64,000 bases of DNA from an uncultured Paracoccaceae bacterium (lineage in GTDB: Bacteria; Pseudomonadota; Alphaproteobacteria; Rhodobacterales; Rhodobacteraceae). Position 1 is the stretch's first letter. Every line of letters starts with the position of its first letter. Below the pieces are notes generated by a model, which saw only the letters and a list, made by a program, of their open reading frames with translations, was not told the origin of the DNA and searched no databases. The stretch covers positions 310,001-374,000 of the forward strand of contig CANKYO010000002.1 of assembly GCA_947488175.1 (NCBI GenBank). Reading direction: 5' to 3'. The translations under genes were made by a program, and so were the position numbers. Positions 51,885-61,286 of the stretch are shown piece by piece.

Positions 51885-53237
51885 CTATTCGACGCCTGCG
51901 ATGGCCGCGTTCAGCTCGGCTACCGTTGCGGATGCATCCCGCACCCCATCGATGTACTCGCGCACAAGGCGGTTGATCACCTGGCTGTTGATGACCTTTG
52001 ACGCGGTCGCCAGCTGCCCGTCGGCTACACCCCAGCGCTGGGCCACATCCAGGCCGCCGACGATTTCATCGATCATCGCCTGGTCATACAGCTCACCAAG
52101 CGGCGCTTTGCGATCCACGCCCACATCAAGCGTGGCCCATAGTTCAGAAAATTGCGCAGGCGCGTCGGCTGTACCACGACGGACCGGGAATTTGCCTTCA
52201 GGCGCGATGGAAAGGGTCTGGCCATAGCCTTCGTTCATCGAATATTCGACAAACTCCATCGCAGCATCGGTGGACGCATCAGATGTGATTCCAAAGTAAC
52301 GAATGTCGGCCCAGGCCGCGCCATCCGGGTTGGACGGTCCCGAAAAGTTCGTCACGATCCCGGTCGCCGCCGCCAGATCGCGGGTTGTCGGATCGTCGTT
52401 GATGGTGGGCGGCGCGCTGTCACGCAAGCCCGCCAATTCGTCCAGAATGAAGGGCGACCAGATGATCATTGCGGCATTGCCGGAAAAGTATAGCGACCGG
52501 GACTGATCCCAATACAGATCGCCGGGGGGCGATGCCTCTGCGATGGCCTTGTAGAATTCCAGCACCTCGACGGTTGCCGCCTCATCAAGCTCGATGATCC
52601 CGTCAGGGCCAACAGGCGACACACCATTTGCTAGGAATACATGCTCAAGCACCTGACTCATGAAGTTTTCGTCGATCTTGGTCGCCGCGACGAACCCATA
52701 CATCTCAGGCGGATTGTGCAACGCCTCAACGGCGGCCAGCACATTGGCATAGGATGTGGGCGGCTCCAGCCCGGCCTCTTCAAACTTGTCGGCACGGTAG
52801 ACAATCATCTGTGTCCAGCCGTCGACAGGAACCGAGGCATAACCGTCCGCCGTTGCGGCCATGGCAAGTGCGCCGGACGCAAACGTGTCTGCGCCCAGGT
52901 TTTCAACAACATCCGTCGCCGCATCCGTATCCAGAATGCCGGCCTCTGCCCAAGGCAGGGCGTATTGCAGGCTGTGATAAATCACATCGGGCAGATCACC
53001 AGCGGCAAAGGCCGCGGTGGCCCGCGTGCCCAGATCGTTTTCTGACACCGGAATCACCTCGACGGTATGTCCGGATGCAGCGGCAAAATCGGCCGCCATC
53101 TGTTCCTGGCGGGCCAGACGCTCTGGCTGTTCCTCTGTCGTCCAAAAGCGCAGGGTCTCCGCGCTGGCTGCCAGTGATGACAGAACCAGCGCCGTGGCCG
53201 CACCTATCATTAGCGTGTATTTGCGTTGGGTTTTCAT
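51885..53237 (-). CDS. ABC transporter solute-binding protein
   Basis: 450 residues, family 1 fold, with signal peptide ending LAASA (about residue 26). Mature start ETLRFWTTEEQPERLARQEQ; GWTQMIVYRADKFEEAGLEP and FSGNAAMIIWSPF are typical of sugar binders. ATG at 53237 after AGGGAGGAAG. It lies 23 bases downstream of the regulator. Confidence 0.93.
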   Translation of the reverse strand: MKTQRKYTLMIGAATALVLSSLAASAETLRFWTTEEQPERLARQEQMAADFAAASGHTVEVIPVSENDLGTRATAAFAAGDLPDVIYHSLQYALPWAEAGILDTDAATDVVENLGADTFASGALAMAATADGYASVPVDGWTQMIVYRADKFEEAGLEPPTSYANVLAAVEALHNPPEMYGFVAATKIDENFMSQVLEHVFLANGVSPVGPDGIIELDEAATVEVLEFYKAIAEASPPGDLYWDQSRSLYFSGNAAMIIWSPFILDELAGLRDSAPPTINDDPTTRDLAAATGIVTNFSGPSNPDGAAWADIRYFGITSDASTDAAMEFVEYSMNEGYGQTLSIAPEGKFPVRRGTADAPAQFSELWATLDVGVDRKAPLGELYDQAMIDEIVGGLDVAQRWGVADGQLATASKVINSQVINRLVREYIDGVRDASATVAELNAAIAGVE

Positions 53238-53260
53238 AGTCTTCCTCCCTTTGAAGCACG

Positions 53261-54364
53261 TCACTTGGTGTGGCGGGCAATGGTTTGGGCCAATTGCCGT
53301 GAACTTTTCGCTGGCGGACCGGCAGACCCCCGGTTCAGGAACACGGGCCGAACCGTTTCGCGCAAATCTTCCGGGGCCTCGCCCCTAATCCGGCGGATCA
53401 GCAGCGTGCTCAGTCGCTTGCCGGATTCGGTGAAATCGACCGCGAACGTACTGAGCTGCGGTGTGGCATAGGCCCCTTCCGGAATACCGTCATAGGATAT
53501 CACGGACAGGTCGGTGCCGATGGCCACGCCCAGGTCGGCTGCCGCGCGATATACACCCAGCGCGGCCATATCGACCGCGCAAATGATCGCCGTGGGTGGG
53601 GTTTTGGCCATCAGAATGCGGTGTCCGGCATCTTTGCCTGCTTGAATTGTCACTGCCTCGTCGCACATAAGCGAGGCATCAAAAGACAAACCGGCACCTT
53701 CCATCGCCGCCAAAAACCCCTCGTGGCGCAGGCGGCTATAAGTGTACCGCGCGCCGCCGTTGATGAACCCGATATGGCGGTGCCCCAGACCGGCCAGATG
53801 CGCGACCGCATCGCGCATCGCATCTTCACCCAGAACATCAAACCACGCGCACCCGGTCGGATCAGGACTGCGCCCAAACAGGACAAAGGGGACGCCTGCA
53901 GCGCGCAAGAACGCGACCCGTTCGTCATCGACCTGCGCCCGCGGCAATATGAAGCCGTCAACCTTGCGGTCGCCGATCATGGTCTGCATGGTTTCAATCG
54001 TATGCGCGGGGCTGTCAGAGGCGGCAATTGTCAGCGTCCAGCCTTGCGCGCTTGCACCTTGCGACAAACCGGCAAGAAACTCTGCCAGAAACGGGCGGTG
54101 TGAATCGTGGTCGGCCAGTTGGATGACAAGGCCAAGCGACTTGGTCAGCCCGGTCTTTATCGCCTGCGCGTGGCTCAGCGGGCGATAACCCATGTTTTCG
54201 GCCATCCGGCGGACACGTAATCGCGTGCTGTCAGAGATGTCGGGGTAATCATTCAGGGCGCGCGACACGGTGGACTTGGTCAGGCCAAGCGCGTCCGAAA
54301 CATCTGAAATTGTGATGCGTTTTCGCGTATGTGTGCCGATAGGCCGCTCGGGCTCGCCGCGCAT
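53261..54364 (-). CDS. LacI-family regulator of the GH63-ABC operon
   Basis: 367 residues. HTH ITISDVSDALGLTKSTVSRA, hinge PLSHAQAIKTGLTKSLGLVI, ligand domain with VISYDGIPEGAYATPQ. The ATG at 54364 is chosen since an upstream TTG would place the operator inside the gene. First gene of the operon, so it probably represses itself and the transporter until the sugar is present. Confidence 0.92.
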   Translation of the reverse strand: MRGEPERPIGTHTRKRITISDVSDALGLTKSTVSRALNDYPDISDSTRLRVRRMAENMGYRPLSHAQAIKTGLTKSLGLVIQLADHDSHRPFLAEFLAGLSQGASAQGWTLTIAASDSPAHTIETMQTMIGDRKVDGFILPRAQVDDERVAFLRAAGVPFVLFGRSPDPTGCAWFDVLGEDAMRDAVAHLAGLGHRHIGFINGGARYTYSRLRHEGFLAAMEGAGLSFDASLMCDEAVTIQAGKDAGHRILMAKTPPTAIICAVDMAALGVYRAAADLGVAIGTDLSVISYDGIPEGAYATPQLSTFAVDFTESGKRLSTLLIRRIRGEAPEDLRETVRPVFLNRGSAGPPAKSSRQLAQTIARHTK

Positions 54365-54396
54365 AATGATGTCTCCCCCGGGAATCAGTCTCAGCT

Positions 54397-54412
54397 CCGA
54401 AACCGGTTTCGG
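54397..54412. promoter_or_regulatory. LacI-type operator CCGAAACCGGTTTCGG
   Basis: A perfect 16-base palindrome 33 bases before the regulator start. Its GAAACCGGTTTC core has the central CG of LacI/AglR-style sites. It probably binds the regulator at 53261 and controls the whole minus-strand operon down to 47092. Confidence 0.8.
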
Positions 54413-54528
54413 CAAGATGTAATTTCCGCTGGGTCAAATGGATGACACGCGCGCAGCGGTCATCGCGCCCAAAACAGGAGATCTAAATGATGATCGCACC
54501 GCTGCGCAAAAGCGCCGTAGCAGTCACA

Positions 54529-56757
54529 CTATCCGGCCCTTGGCGTCAGCGTTTGCACCGCGCCAACGTCGGTCGCCGCAAGAAAGCCCAGCAGTTTTTC
54601 CTTATCGATGGGCTTCGCCAACAGGCGCAAGCCAAGCGCCCCGCAGTCTTGCTGCAACTCCATGCTCCGATCAGCCGAGATGATGGCAGTTGGAACAGGG
54701 CCATATGTCTTGCGGATATCATCATAAAGGGACAGCCCATGCGCCCCCGCCCCCAACTGATAATCAAGCAACAGGACATCGGGGACCAACTGGATTTCAC
54801 CCAGCAAATCCTTCGCTTCCCGCGCGCTGTGGGCCAGCAGAACCTCTGCACCGTGGTTCTCGATCATCAGCGACAGGGCATGGGCCACTTGCATGTCATT
54901 CTCGACCAGAAGAACGATCATACCGTCCAGCGCATTGCTCCAATCGCTTTGCAACTGCGGGCTGGCCTTGGTGGCCGGGCGCATTTCCGGTGCGATACGC
55001 GTATTGAGCGAAAAGCAACTGCCCTGGCCCACGCTGGACCACAGGCTCAGATCGTGACCCAACCCTTTGGCCGCGCGTTCCACAATCGCAAGGCCCAGAC
55101 CCAGCCCGTCACTATTCGTGTGGCGGTCCAGCCTGGCAAACTCCTGAAAAATCGTCTGCCGGTCGTCTTCGGCAATACCGGGGCCTGTATCCCACACCTC
55201 GATCCGGGCCGACCCGCCATTGCGGCGCGCCCCAACGATCACACGGCCAGTGGTCGTGTACTTGACCGCATTGGCGATCAGATTTTGCAAGATGCGCCGC
55301 AGATAACCGGGATCACTGATCACGCTCAGGCTGGAATCGATGATCTGCAGGTCCAGCCCCTTGGCCAGTGCCATCGGTGTCAATTCATCGCGCAGCGGTT
55401 TCAGCACCGCGGACAGGGGGACCGACTGAATATCAAATACCGCCTTGCCCGCATCCAGGCGCGAGATATCAAGCAGCGCCTCGATAATATGTTCGACCCC
55501 CATCAGCGCGGTCTCGGCCTTGCCCAAAACACCCAAGGCCTCCGGGTCGTCCATCCGATCCGCGAGTGAGGACATGAACAGCTTGGCCGCCGACAGAGGC
55601 TGCAACAGGTCATGACTGGCGGCTGCGACGAACCGCGACTTGGAGGCATTGGCACGTTCGGCTTCTTCCAGCGCCTCGCCTAATTCCTCGGTCCGTTCGA
55701 TGACCCGGCGTTCCAGCGTTTCGTTCATCTCGAACAGGGCGCGTGCGGCCTCACGCTCTGCCGTGACATCGGTAAAGCTGATGACGAAACCTCGATCCGG
55801 CATCTCCTGCGCAAACACGCTCAGGATCTGTACGTCCTTGCGCGTGATTTCGAACGCGATGGGCTGGCGGCGCGATCTGCGATGGGCCCATGTCTCAAGC
55901 CGGTCATGATCGAAATCGCCATGAAACTTCAGATCATTGCGCAACAGATGCAAAAGGGCGGAAAACTCCAGCCCGTGAATCGTGCTTTGCGGGGGCAGGG
56001 CAAGAATGCGGTCGAATGTCTTGTTCCAGCCCACAAGCTTCTTGTCATGATCAAAGATACAGACGCCCTGGTTCAGATGGTCAAGCGTCGCCTGCAATAT
56101 CTTGGCCTGCTGATCCAGCATCTTGTCGCGCTGCTGGCGTTCCAGCCGCATGATGTCGGTCACATCGGTCTGCAGGATCACGGTACCGCCACGGGGTGTG
56201 CGGTGTTCACTGATCTGCAGCCAGCGGTTCCAAGTCAGCCGGACGTTGAATACAACGTGATCGCGGTTGTGGCGTGAAAGGCGCTTGGCCGCCCAATCCG
56301 CAGGTGTCTCATTGTCAGGAATGGCCAGATGTTCACTGCGCGAAACCAGATTGACATAGTCATCAAAATGCAGCCCTTCGACCAGTCGGTCAGCCACATC
56401 CGCGATGTCACGACAAAAACGGCTGTTGAACAGGGCCAGCTTTTCATCAGGATCAAACAGGGCGAAACCTTCATTGATGGTTTCCAGCGCCTCTGTGATG
56501 TTGGACCGGGCGGCCTCGGTCTCGACATTTGCATGCTCAAGCTGGGTGTTGGACTCCTGCAGCAGGTCTAGCGTGCGCTCCAACTCCTTCGTGCGCTGCC
56601 TGACCTGCGTCTCCAACAGGGCCGCACGCTCGAACTGCTGATAGGCCAGACCTGACTGATCATTCTTCTGTTCCACCCGCCGCATCAGTGATTGCGCGAT
56701 CACCAGCAGCTTCTGGTTCTGCTTCTCAATCGGATCATTGGGGTTCACGATAGACAT
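54529..56757 (-). CDS. hybrid histidine kinase, PAS-PAS-HisKA-HATPase-REC
   Basis: 742 residues with no membrane segment. N-terminal coiled coil (15-90), two PAS domains (about 90-210, with ITEALETINEGFALFDPDEK; and 220-335, with NQGVCIFDHDKKLVGWNKTF), HisKA with AAASHDLLQPLSAAKLF, ATP-binding QNLIANAVKYT and WDTGPGIAEDDR, and a receiver with LVPDVLLLDYQLGAGAHG. Its start overlaps the FIST stop (TGATG). The order FIST-kinase recalls NosP-NahK, a nitric-oxide-linked pair. Confidence 0.9.
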   Translation of the reverse strand: MSIVNPNDPIEKQNQKLLVIAQSLMRRVEQKNDQSGLAYQQFERAALLETQVRQRTKELERTLDLLQESNTQLEHANVETEAARSNITEALETINEGFALFDPDEKLALFNSRFCRDIADVADRLVEGLHFDDYVNLVSRSEHLAIPDNETPADWAAKRLSRHNRDHVVFNVRLTWNRWLQISEHRTPRGGTVILQTDVTDIMRLERQQRDKMLDQQAKILQATLDHLNQGVCIFDHDKKLVGWNKTFDRILALPPQSTIHGLEFSALLHLLRNDLKFHGDFDHDRLETWAHRRSRRQPIAFEITRKDVQILSVFAQEMPDRGFVISFTDVTAEREAARALFEMNETLERRVIERTEELGEALEEAERANASKSRFVAAASHDLLQPLSAAKLFMSSLADRMDDPEALGVLGKAETALMGVEHIIEALLDISRLDAGKAVFDIQSVPLSAVLKPLRDELTPMALAKGLDLQIIDSSLSVISDPGYLRRILQNLIANAVKYTTTGRVIVGARRNGGSARIEVWDTGPGIAEDDRQTIFQEFARLDRHTNSDGLGLGLAIVERAAKGLGHDLSLWSSVGQGSCFSLNTRIAPEMRPATKASPQLQSDWSNALDGMIVLLVENDMQVAHALSLMIENHGAEVLLAHSAREAKDLLGEIQLVPDVLLLDYQLGAGAHGLSLYDDIRKTYGPVPTAIISADRSMELQQDCGALGLRLLAKPIDKEKLLGFLAATDVGAVQTLTPRAG

Positions 56758-57911
56758 CAGTTGGCCCCGTCCTTGCGATAGAATGCAACGCCGGTCATGG
56801 TCTGGTTGACGTGAAGCGGGCCAATCTGTTCGCCATAGGTCGAAAAGCCGGTCACGTTGTATTCCGACAGAACCTGCGACAACTCCCGCGTCATCTGCGT
56901 CTGTTCGGCCTCGATACGGCGCAGGATACAATCGCAGCCGATGATATCGGTGAACATCGTTTTTTCTGACAACATCGCCATCTTCGCGCGCAAATGGGCG
57001 GCCATATTCTGCGGCTCTGCCACGGTCAGCACCATGCCTTCATCAATAGCGGAAAAGAAAACCAGTTCGCCCGCCTCATTGACCTGTTGGATCGCGCGCA
57101 CATGATGATCGCCGCCAATACGCACCACAACCGGGTGCGAGGCAAAGGTGAAACGATCCAGCTGATCGGGGTCTTTGCCGACAATGCGGGCATATTCGCG
57201 GGCCGCCGGTTCGGCATTGATCGACTTGACGATGCGGCGTTCCGGGTCCGCATCGGTCACAACCATCTGGGTCTCGGTCGGGATCAGATGGTTGAGGCTG
57301 AAAACCTCGGTCCGGTGACGGCTGCGGATCAGGTTCAGAACGGCGCCGTTTGTCAGGATCTGACCGTTCAAAGCGACCAGCGTGTTCTGAAATGCGGCCC
57401 CATCCCCGGCAGACGCACCAAAAAGCGGCATGTCACGCAAGGCCGGGGATATGCTGGCGGTCACCGTATCCTCGCGCAAGGACAGCCCGTCAATCATCAG
57501 AAAGGCAAAGCCGGCCTCCATATCAGCACTGCGTTCAAGCAGCGCCACACGCTCCTGCGCAATCCGATCCATCTCAAACGCCGCCTGAAACTGATCAAGA
57601 TCCCGAATAGCCAAAGAGGTCGAGGCGAAATCGGACCGCGGAAACCCGACCGCGACAATCAACCCCTCATCATAGCCGTCCTGCCCGATCTCGCCGGCAG
57701 TGGTACATGCAACCACATCGGTGTCAGGATAAAGCCGCTCTGCCTCCTGCACGACGGCATCGAAACTGATCTGCGGTGTGACGAAAAGCGCCAGCAGCGA
57801 CAGGGCTCTGTCACCCAGATCCTGACGCAACGCCTCAACCGGGTGCGTTGTCGAACACCGCACCTGCGCCCTGCAAAGCAAACTTTCGCGACACGAAAGG
57901 TCTGCGGTCAT
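56757..57911 (-). CDS. FIST-domain sensor protein (NosP-like)
   Basis: 384 residues with FIST N- and C-domains: DTDVVACTTAGEIGQDGYDE, PLFGASAGDGAAFQNTLVAL, FSTYGEQIGPLHVN. FIST proteins sense small ligands; those next to NahK-type kinases (NosP) bind haem and nitric oxide. Whether haem ligands are kept here cannot be judged by eye. Translationally coupled to the kinase. Preceded by GGGGGAAG. Confidence 0.88.
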   Translation of the reverse strand: MTADLSCRESLLCRAQVRCSTTHPVEALRQDLGDRALSLLALFVTPQISFDAVVQEAERLYPDTDVVACTTAGEIGQDGYDEGLIVAVGFPRSDFASTSLAIRDLDQFQAAFEMDRIAQERVALLERSADMEAGFAFLMIDGLSLREDTVTASISPALRDMPLFGASAGDGAAFQNTLVALNGQILTNGAVLNLIRSRHRTEVFSLNHLIPTETQMVVTDADPERRIVKSINAEPAAREYARIVGKDPDQLDRFTFASHPVVVRIGGDHHVRAIQQVNEAGELVFFSAIDEGMVLTVAEPQNMAAHLRAKMAMLSEKTMFTDIIGCDCILRRIEAEQTQMTRELSQVLSEYNVTGFSTYGEQIGPLHVNQTMTGVAFYRKDGAN

Positions 57912-57947
57912 TTGATATCTTCCCCCCGGAAGGAGAGGATAGGATGA

Positions 57948-58649
57948 CTATTTCGAACTTGGCAAGACGTTAAAAAAGCGCGCCTCTTGCGCGACCAGAA
58001 CCGCTTGGGTCCGTCTTTGCACGCCCAGCTTGCGCATAATGGCGGTCACATGGGCTTTCACAGTGCCCTCGGCGATGGACAGATCATAAGCGATCTGCTT
58101 GTTCAGTTTGCCTTCGCAGATCAGTTCCAGAATGCGGCCCTGCTGATTGGTCAGCGACGACAGGCGCGACAAGGCCTGCGCCTGATTACTGGTCGCCGCA
58201 GGCTCGACGAACCCGGCAGGCTTGTAGACACCCTTGTTGGCGATCTCGGCCAGCGCTTCCTTGAACACGGCGCGGCCCGAATGCTTGGGCACAAAGCCCG
58301 ATGCGCCCGCGGCAATCGCCCCGTTGATCGTGGCATTGTCGGTGACAGATGAGACAATGACGACAGGACATTCCTCGGCACAACGCTTGATGCGGATCAG
58401 GCCATCAAGGCCACTGACATCCGGAAGATTGAGGTCAAGCAGGATCAGCGCCGGCGCCTTCTTCTCCTCCAGAATACGCAGACCGTCCTCCATGCAGGGG
58501 GCGGTCACGACTTCCTTGAAGTTGTCCAGCGCGCGCAGCGTCAACTCAAGCGCGTCACAAAACAGCGGATGATCATCAATAATCAGCGCCCAACCCCGAG
58601 GTGTATCGGGAGCAAGCGGCGTTTGCGTGGTCTGTTCCAGAGTGGCCAT
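57948..58649 (-). CDS. LuxR/NarL-type response regulator
   Basis: 233 residues. Receiver with ALIIDDHPLFCDALEL, phosphoacceptor Asp in ALILLDLNLPDVSGLDG, then GFVPKHSGRAVFKEAL. The C-terminal LuxR HTH has GKLNKQIAYDLSIAEGTVKA. The ATG at 58649 is chosen over TTG at 58664. Same operon as the FIST and kinase genes; the likely output of the hybrid kinase. Similar trios include the ErbR branch in Pseudomonas. Confidence 0.92.
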   Translation of the reverse strand: MATLEQTTQTPLAPDTPRGWALIIDDHPLFCDALELTLRALDNFKEVVTAPCMEDGLRILEEKKAPALILLDLNLPDVSGLDGLIRIKRCAEECPVVIVSSVTDNATINGAIAAGASGFVPKHSGRAVFKEALAEIANKGVYKPAGFVEPAATSNQAQALSRLSSLTNQQGRILELICEGKLNKQIAYDLSIAEGTVKAHVTAIMRKLGVQRRTQAVLVAQEARFFNVLPSSK

Positions 58650-58764
58650 AACCCTGTATAACAAGCCTTGGCAATTCAGGCCAATCCGCCAAAGGTCTTA
58701 GGCCGTGTATGCCATAAACCAAGTTTTTGGCTACTCCTTTATCTAGGTCATTTCCTTAGTATAA

Positions 58765-58793
58765 TTGACATCAAATGCAAATTCCCATTACTT
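58765..58793 (+). promoter_or_regulatory. candidate promoter of the ArsR gene, possible leaderless start
   Basis: A consensus TTGACA at 58765-58770, a 17-base spacer, and a weak -10 TTACTT at 58788-58793. The ATG follows 7 bases later, at the expected transcription start. No good ribosome site precedes the ATG. Confidence 0.5.
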
Positions 58794-58799
58794 AGGGAT

Positions 58800-59141
58800 A
58801 TGTCTAAGTATTATTCAAACCTTGATCTTTGCTTCTCCGCCCTCGGTGATCCGACGCGGCGGATGATCCTCCAGCGGCTCGCACGGGGTGAGGCGTCAGT
58901 CAGTGAACTGGCCGAACCACACGACATGGCGCTGCCTTCGTTCATGGAACACCTGAAGAAGCTCGAAGCCGCCAACCTCATCACATCCAAGAAGGAAGGC
59001 CGCACGCGCATCTGCCAGCTCGCACCCGATGCATTTTCACCCGCAAGGGACTGGCTGAGCGAGCAGAGCGCGATCTGGGAAGGGCGGCTCGACCGCTTTG
59101 ACGATTACATCAAAAACCTCATGCAGGAGCGGAACAAATGA
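58800..59141 (+). CDS. ArsR-family regulator
   Basis: 113-residue winged-helix repressor: FSALGDPTRRMILQRLARGE, recognition helix HDMALPSFMEHLKKLEAAN and GRTRICQLAPDAF. No cysteine metal site is evident, which fits the branch that partners AHSA1-type proteins. The start at 58800 is the first ATG before the domain; a long upstream in-frame extension is AT-rich and holds the promoter. Confidence 0.9.
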   Translation: MSKYYSNLDLCFSALGDPTRRMILQRLARGEASVSELAEPHDMALPSFMEHLKKLEAANLITSKKEGRTRICQLAPDAFSPARDWLSEQSAIWEGRLDRFDDYIKNLMQERNK

Positions 59142-59605
59142 AACTCGACCCCAAAACCGACCTGACCTTCACCCGCACGATAAATGCACCCCGCGCCCTT
59201 CTTTGGGAGTGCTGGACCACGCCCGAGCATATCAAGCACTTCTTCGTGCCCAAACCCCACGGAATCGACGCCTGCGAGATCGACCTGCGGGTTGGCGGCA
59301 AGTTCAACACCACGATGAATGTCGAAGGCAAAAAGATGGAAAACGAAGGTGTGTATCTCGAAATCGTGGACGGTGAACGCCTGGTCTTTACGGACACCTA
59401 TAGCGAAGGCTGGAAACCCGCCGCCGATCCCTTCATGACCGCAATCATCGAATTCGCTGACGATGGGAAGGGTGGGACAACCTACACCGCAACAGCGCGT
59501 CATCGATCACCCGAAGCCCGCCAGACCCACGAAGATATGGGATTCTATGATGGGTGGGGCACGGTCGCCACGCAGCTTGAAGCCTACGCAAACAGCTTGC
59601 CATAG
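59138..59605 (+). CDS. SRPBCC/AHSA1-like protein
   Basis: 155 residues of the START-like AHSA1 family: FTRTINAPRALLWECWTTPE, HFFVPKPHGIDACEIDLRVG, LVFTDTYSEGWKPA. It overlaps the ArsR stop (ATGA), the common ArsR-SRPBCC pair. Probably binds a hydrophobic ligand or acts in detoxification; the function is not established. Confidence 0.9.
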   Translation: MKLDPKTDLTFTRTINAPRALLWECWTTPEHIKHFFVPKPHGIDACEIDLRVGGKFNTTMNVEGKKMENEGVYLEIVDGERLVFTDTYSEGWKPAADPFMTAIIEFADDGKGGTTYTATARHRSPEARQTHEDMGFYDGWGTVATQLEAYANSLP

Positions 59606-59631
59606 GCACGGCACAGACAACGGGCTTTGAC

Positions 59632-60031
59632 ATGGCACAGCTGATCTCAGAATTGATAATTTCAATTGATGGATATGCTAGGGGAAGGCAATCGCCCGCA
59701 TATATGGCTATGGCGGCCCGGCATTCCTGGGGTGGCTGGCAGAGAAATCTGCACAACCTCATAGACAGGCCCTGGGTCGAAAGACCTACGACATGTTGAA
59801 TGGGCTGCCGGAACAACACTGCGACGACGCGTATCGGCGTATGGCGGCGACACCGGGTTGGATCTTTTCAGGCAGCATGTCGGATGTGGATTAGCCGGGT
59901 CTCACGGTCATAGCAGAGGATGTCACGACATTTTGCGCCTAGCCAAGCAGACATCCGATGAAGAAATCAGGATCATCGGCAGTCTTTCCTTGGTGCGTGA
60001 TCTTGTCAGGTCGGGTGACCTTCCCTGTTCT
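59632..60031 (+). pseudogene. decayed dihydrofolate reductase/RibD-C-family pseudogene
   Basis: Three frames together give one protein. MAQLISELIISIDGYARG from 59632; after a shift near 59702, GYGGPAFLGWLAEKSAQPHR then LGRKTYDMLNGLPEQHC, MAATPGWIFSGSMSDVD; a TAG at 59892 where the family has Trp; PGLTVIAEDVTTFCA; another shift, then DEEIRIIGSLSLVRDLVRSG to about 60031. The C-terminus is missing where the next gene begins. The DHFR-like protein would complete an ArsR-AHSA1-DHFR set. Confidence 0.82.
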
Positions 60032-60935
60032 GATTGGCCGCCGTTTTCTCCACGGCCGCATATATGTTTGCCCAGCTATCACGACATCGGGGCAGATAAT
60101 TCTCTTCGTACCATTCGGACGATCGCGCCTGCATATTTTGCAACGCGACCGGGTCGTTACAAAGATCGCGGGCGATTTTGGGCAGCTGCCGTAGCCCAGA
60201 AGTTTTCACCAGATCACTCGGGATCAATGTGTGCAGCCCGTAACTCAATTCGGTCACCACCGGTGTTCCGGCAGCGACAGCGCCGATGATCCGGGGGATT
60301 TCAAGGTGGTTTGACCTGTAAGCGTGGATATTGATGCAGCATCGCGATTGCGCGGCGATATCCTCGTAAACGACGCCAGAATGCGGTGAGATGGTCAAAC
60401 CTGAGCCCTCCAATTCCGCGATAACCTGTTGTCGGCGTGGGGTCATGGCACCGACAAAGCAGATATCATAAGGCCGGTCGGCAGGTGGAACCGTCCGGTC
60501 GATCAGTGCGGGATCGACGCCAATATCGAACCCCAGAACCGGTATGTCCAATTGCCGCTGAAGCCGCCGGGTTTGCGGCGCGAAATAATCCAGCAACAGG
60601 TCGAAGCCGGATTGCTTTTCGGCCAGCATGCGGCGCTTGCGGCGGATCGCACTCCACCCAACCTTGCTGAGTTGCAGCGGGTTTCCCATGACCGACACAA
60701 TCGAAAAGTTCAGATAGACGTAAAAACATCCCGGTCGCCGCCGATGCGGTTGGAAACCTTCTCCGATCACAAAGATGACGGCGTTGTCGGGATGTGCCGC
60801 GTTGTCGATCTCATCGCAAATGATCAATCCGGTATCGGGACCAAAATGCCTGGATAACTCCGCGTGAATAAAGCGGGCCACATGGCTGATGTGATCGAAA
60901 CTCACCTTCTGGATGATCAAGGCGGCGGATGTCAT
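60006..60935 (-). CDS. glycosyltransferase, group 1/CgeB-like
   Basis: 309 residues. The C-terminal half resembles GT-B transferases: YDICFVGAMTPRRQQVIAEL, INIHAYRSNHLEIPRIIGAV then AAGTPVVTE, with LPKIARDLCNDP near the end. No signal peptide. The ATG at 60935 after GGGAG is chosen over a TTG. Overlaps the tail of the decayed DHFR gene. Likely exopolysaccharide or LPS work; the sugar is unknown. Confidence 0.78.
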   Translation of the reverse strand: MTSAALIIQKVSFDHISHVARFIHAELSRHFGPDTGLIICDEIDNAAHPDNAVIFVIGEGFQPHRRRPGCFYVYLNFSIVSVMGNPLQLSKVGWSAIRRKRRMLAEKQSGFDLLLDYFAPQTRRLQRQLDIPVLGFDIGVDPALIDRTVPPADRPYDICFVGAMTPRRQQVIAELEGSGLTISPHSGVVYEDIAAQSRCCINIHAYRSNHLEIPRIIGAVAAGTPVVTELSYGLHTLIPSDLVKTSGLRQLPKIARDLCNDPVALQNMQARSSEWYEENYLPRCRDSWANIYAAVEKTAANQNREGHPT

Positions 60936-61286
60936 GAATTCTCCCAACCCTTATATATTGCAAGTCTGACAGGTGTGATCACGCCGGACTACGCAAAATC
61001 ATGCCCTTTTCAACAATGCTTCAGGGGGTGGCTTGCCCCCCGCTTCTTGATTGAAAACCAAGCCCTTTTGTCGGGCATATTGCACACAAACTGCTGAAAT
61101 AACCGGCTGCATCCGATGGGGTGTCCAAAACCTGCCGGTTCACCGGCAATGATTGGCCGACCGGGTGCGGACTACCGTGTGCTTGTGAAAACGCCCCCGT
61201 ATTCTGAACCCACTCTGTTGATTGTGATTTTCCGTGTGCGACTTCTGTTCCCCTGAACATCCACTCTCGCTGTACGAAAGCCCCTG
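60936..61286. other. divergent intergenic region
   Basis: 351 bases between two divergent glycosyltransferase genes, AT-richer than the flanks. It contains GGGGG/CCCCC and GCCGG-TTCA-CCGGC hairpins (near 61024-61043 and 61133-61146), and no ORF or RNA gene I can support. It must hold both promoters. Confidence 0.5.

Noticed and set aside
54487..55569. 360-codon plus-strand ORF with AGGAG before its ATG
   Set aside because: It lies fully antisense to the hybrid histidine kinase, whose domains are unmistakable; its product shows no recognisable motif. The ribosome site is likely chance.
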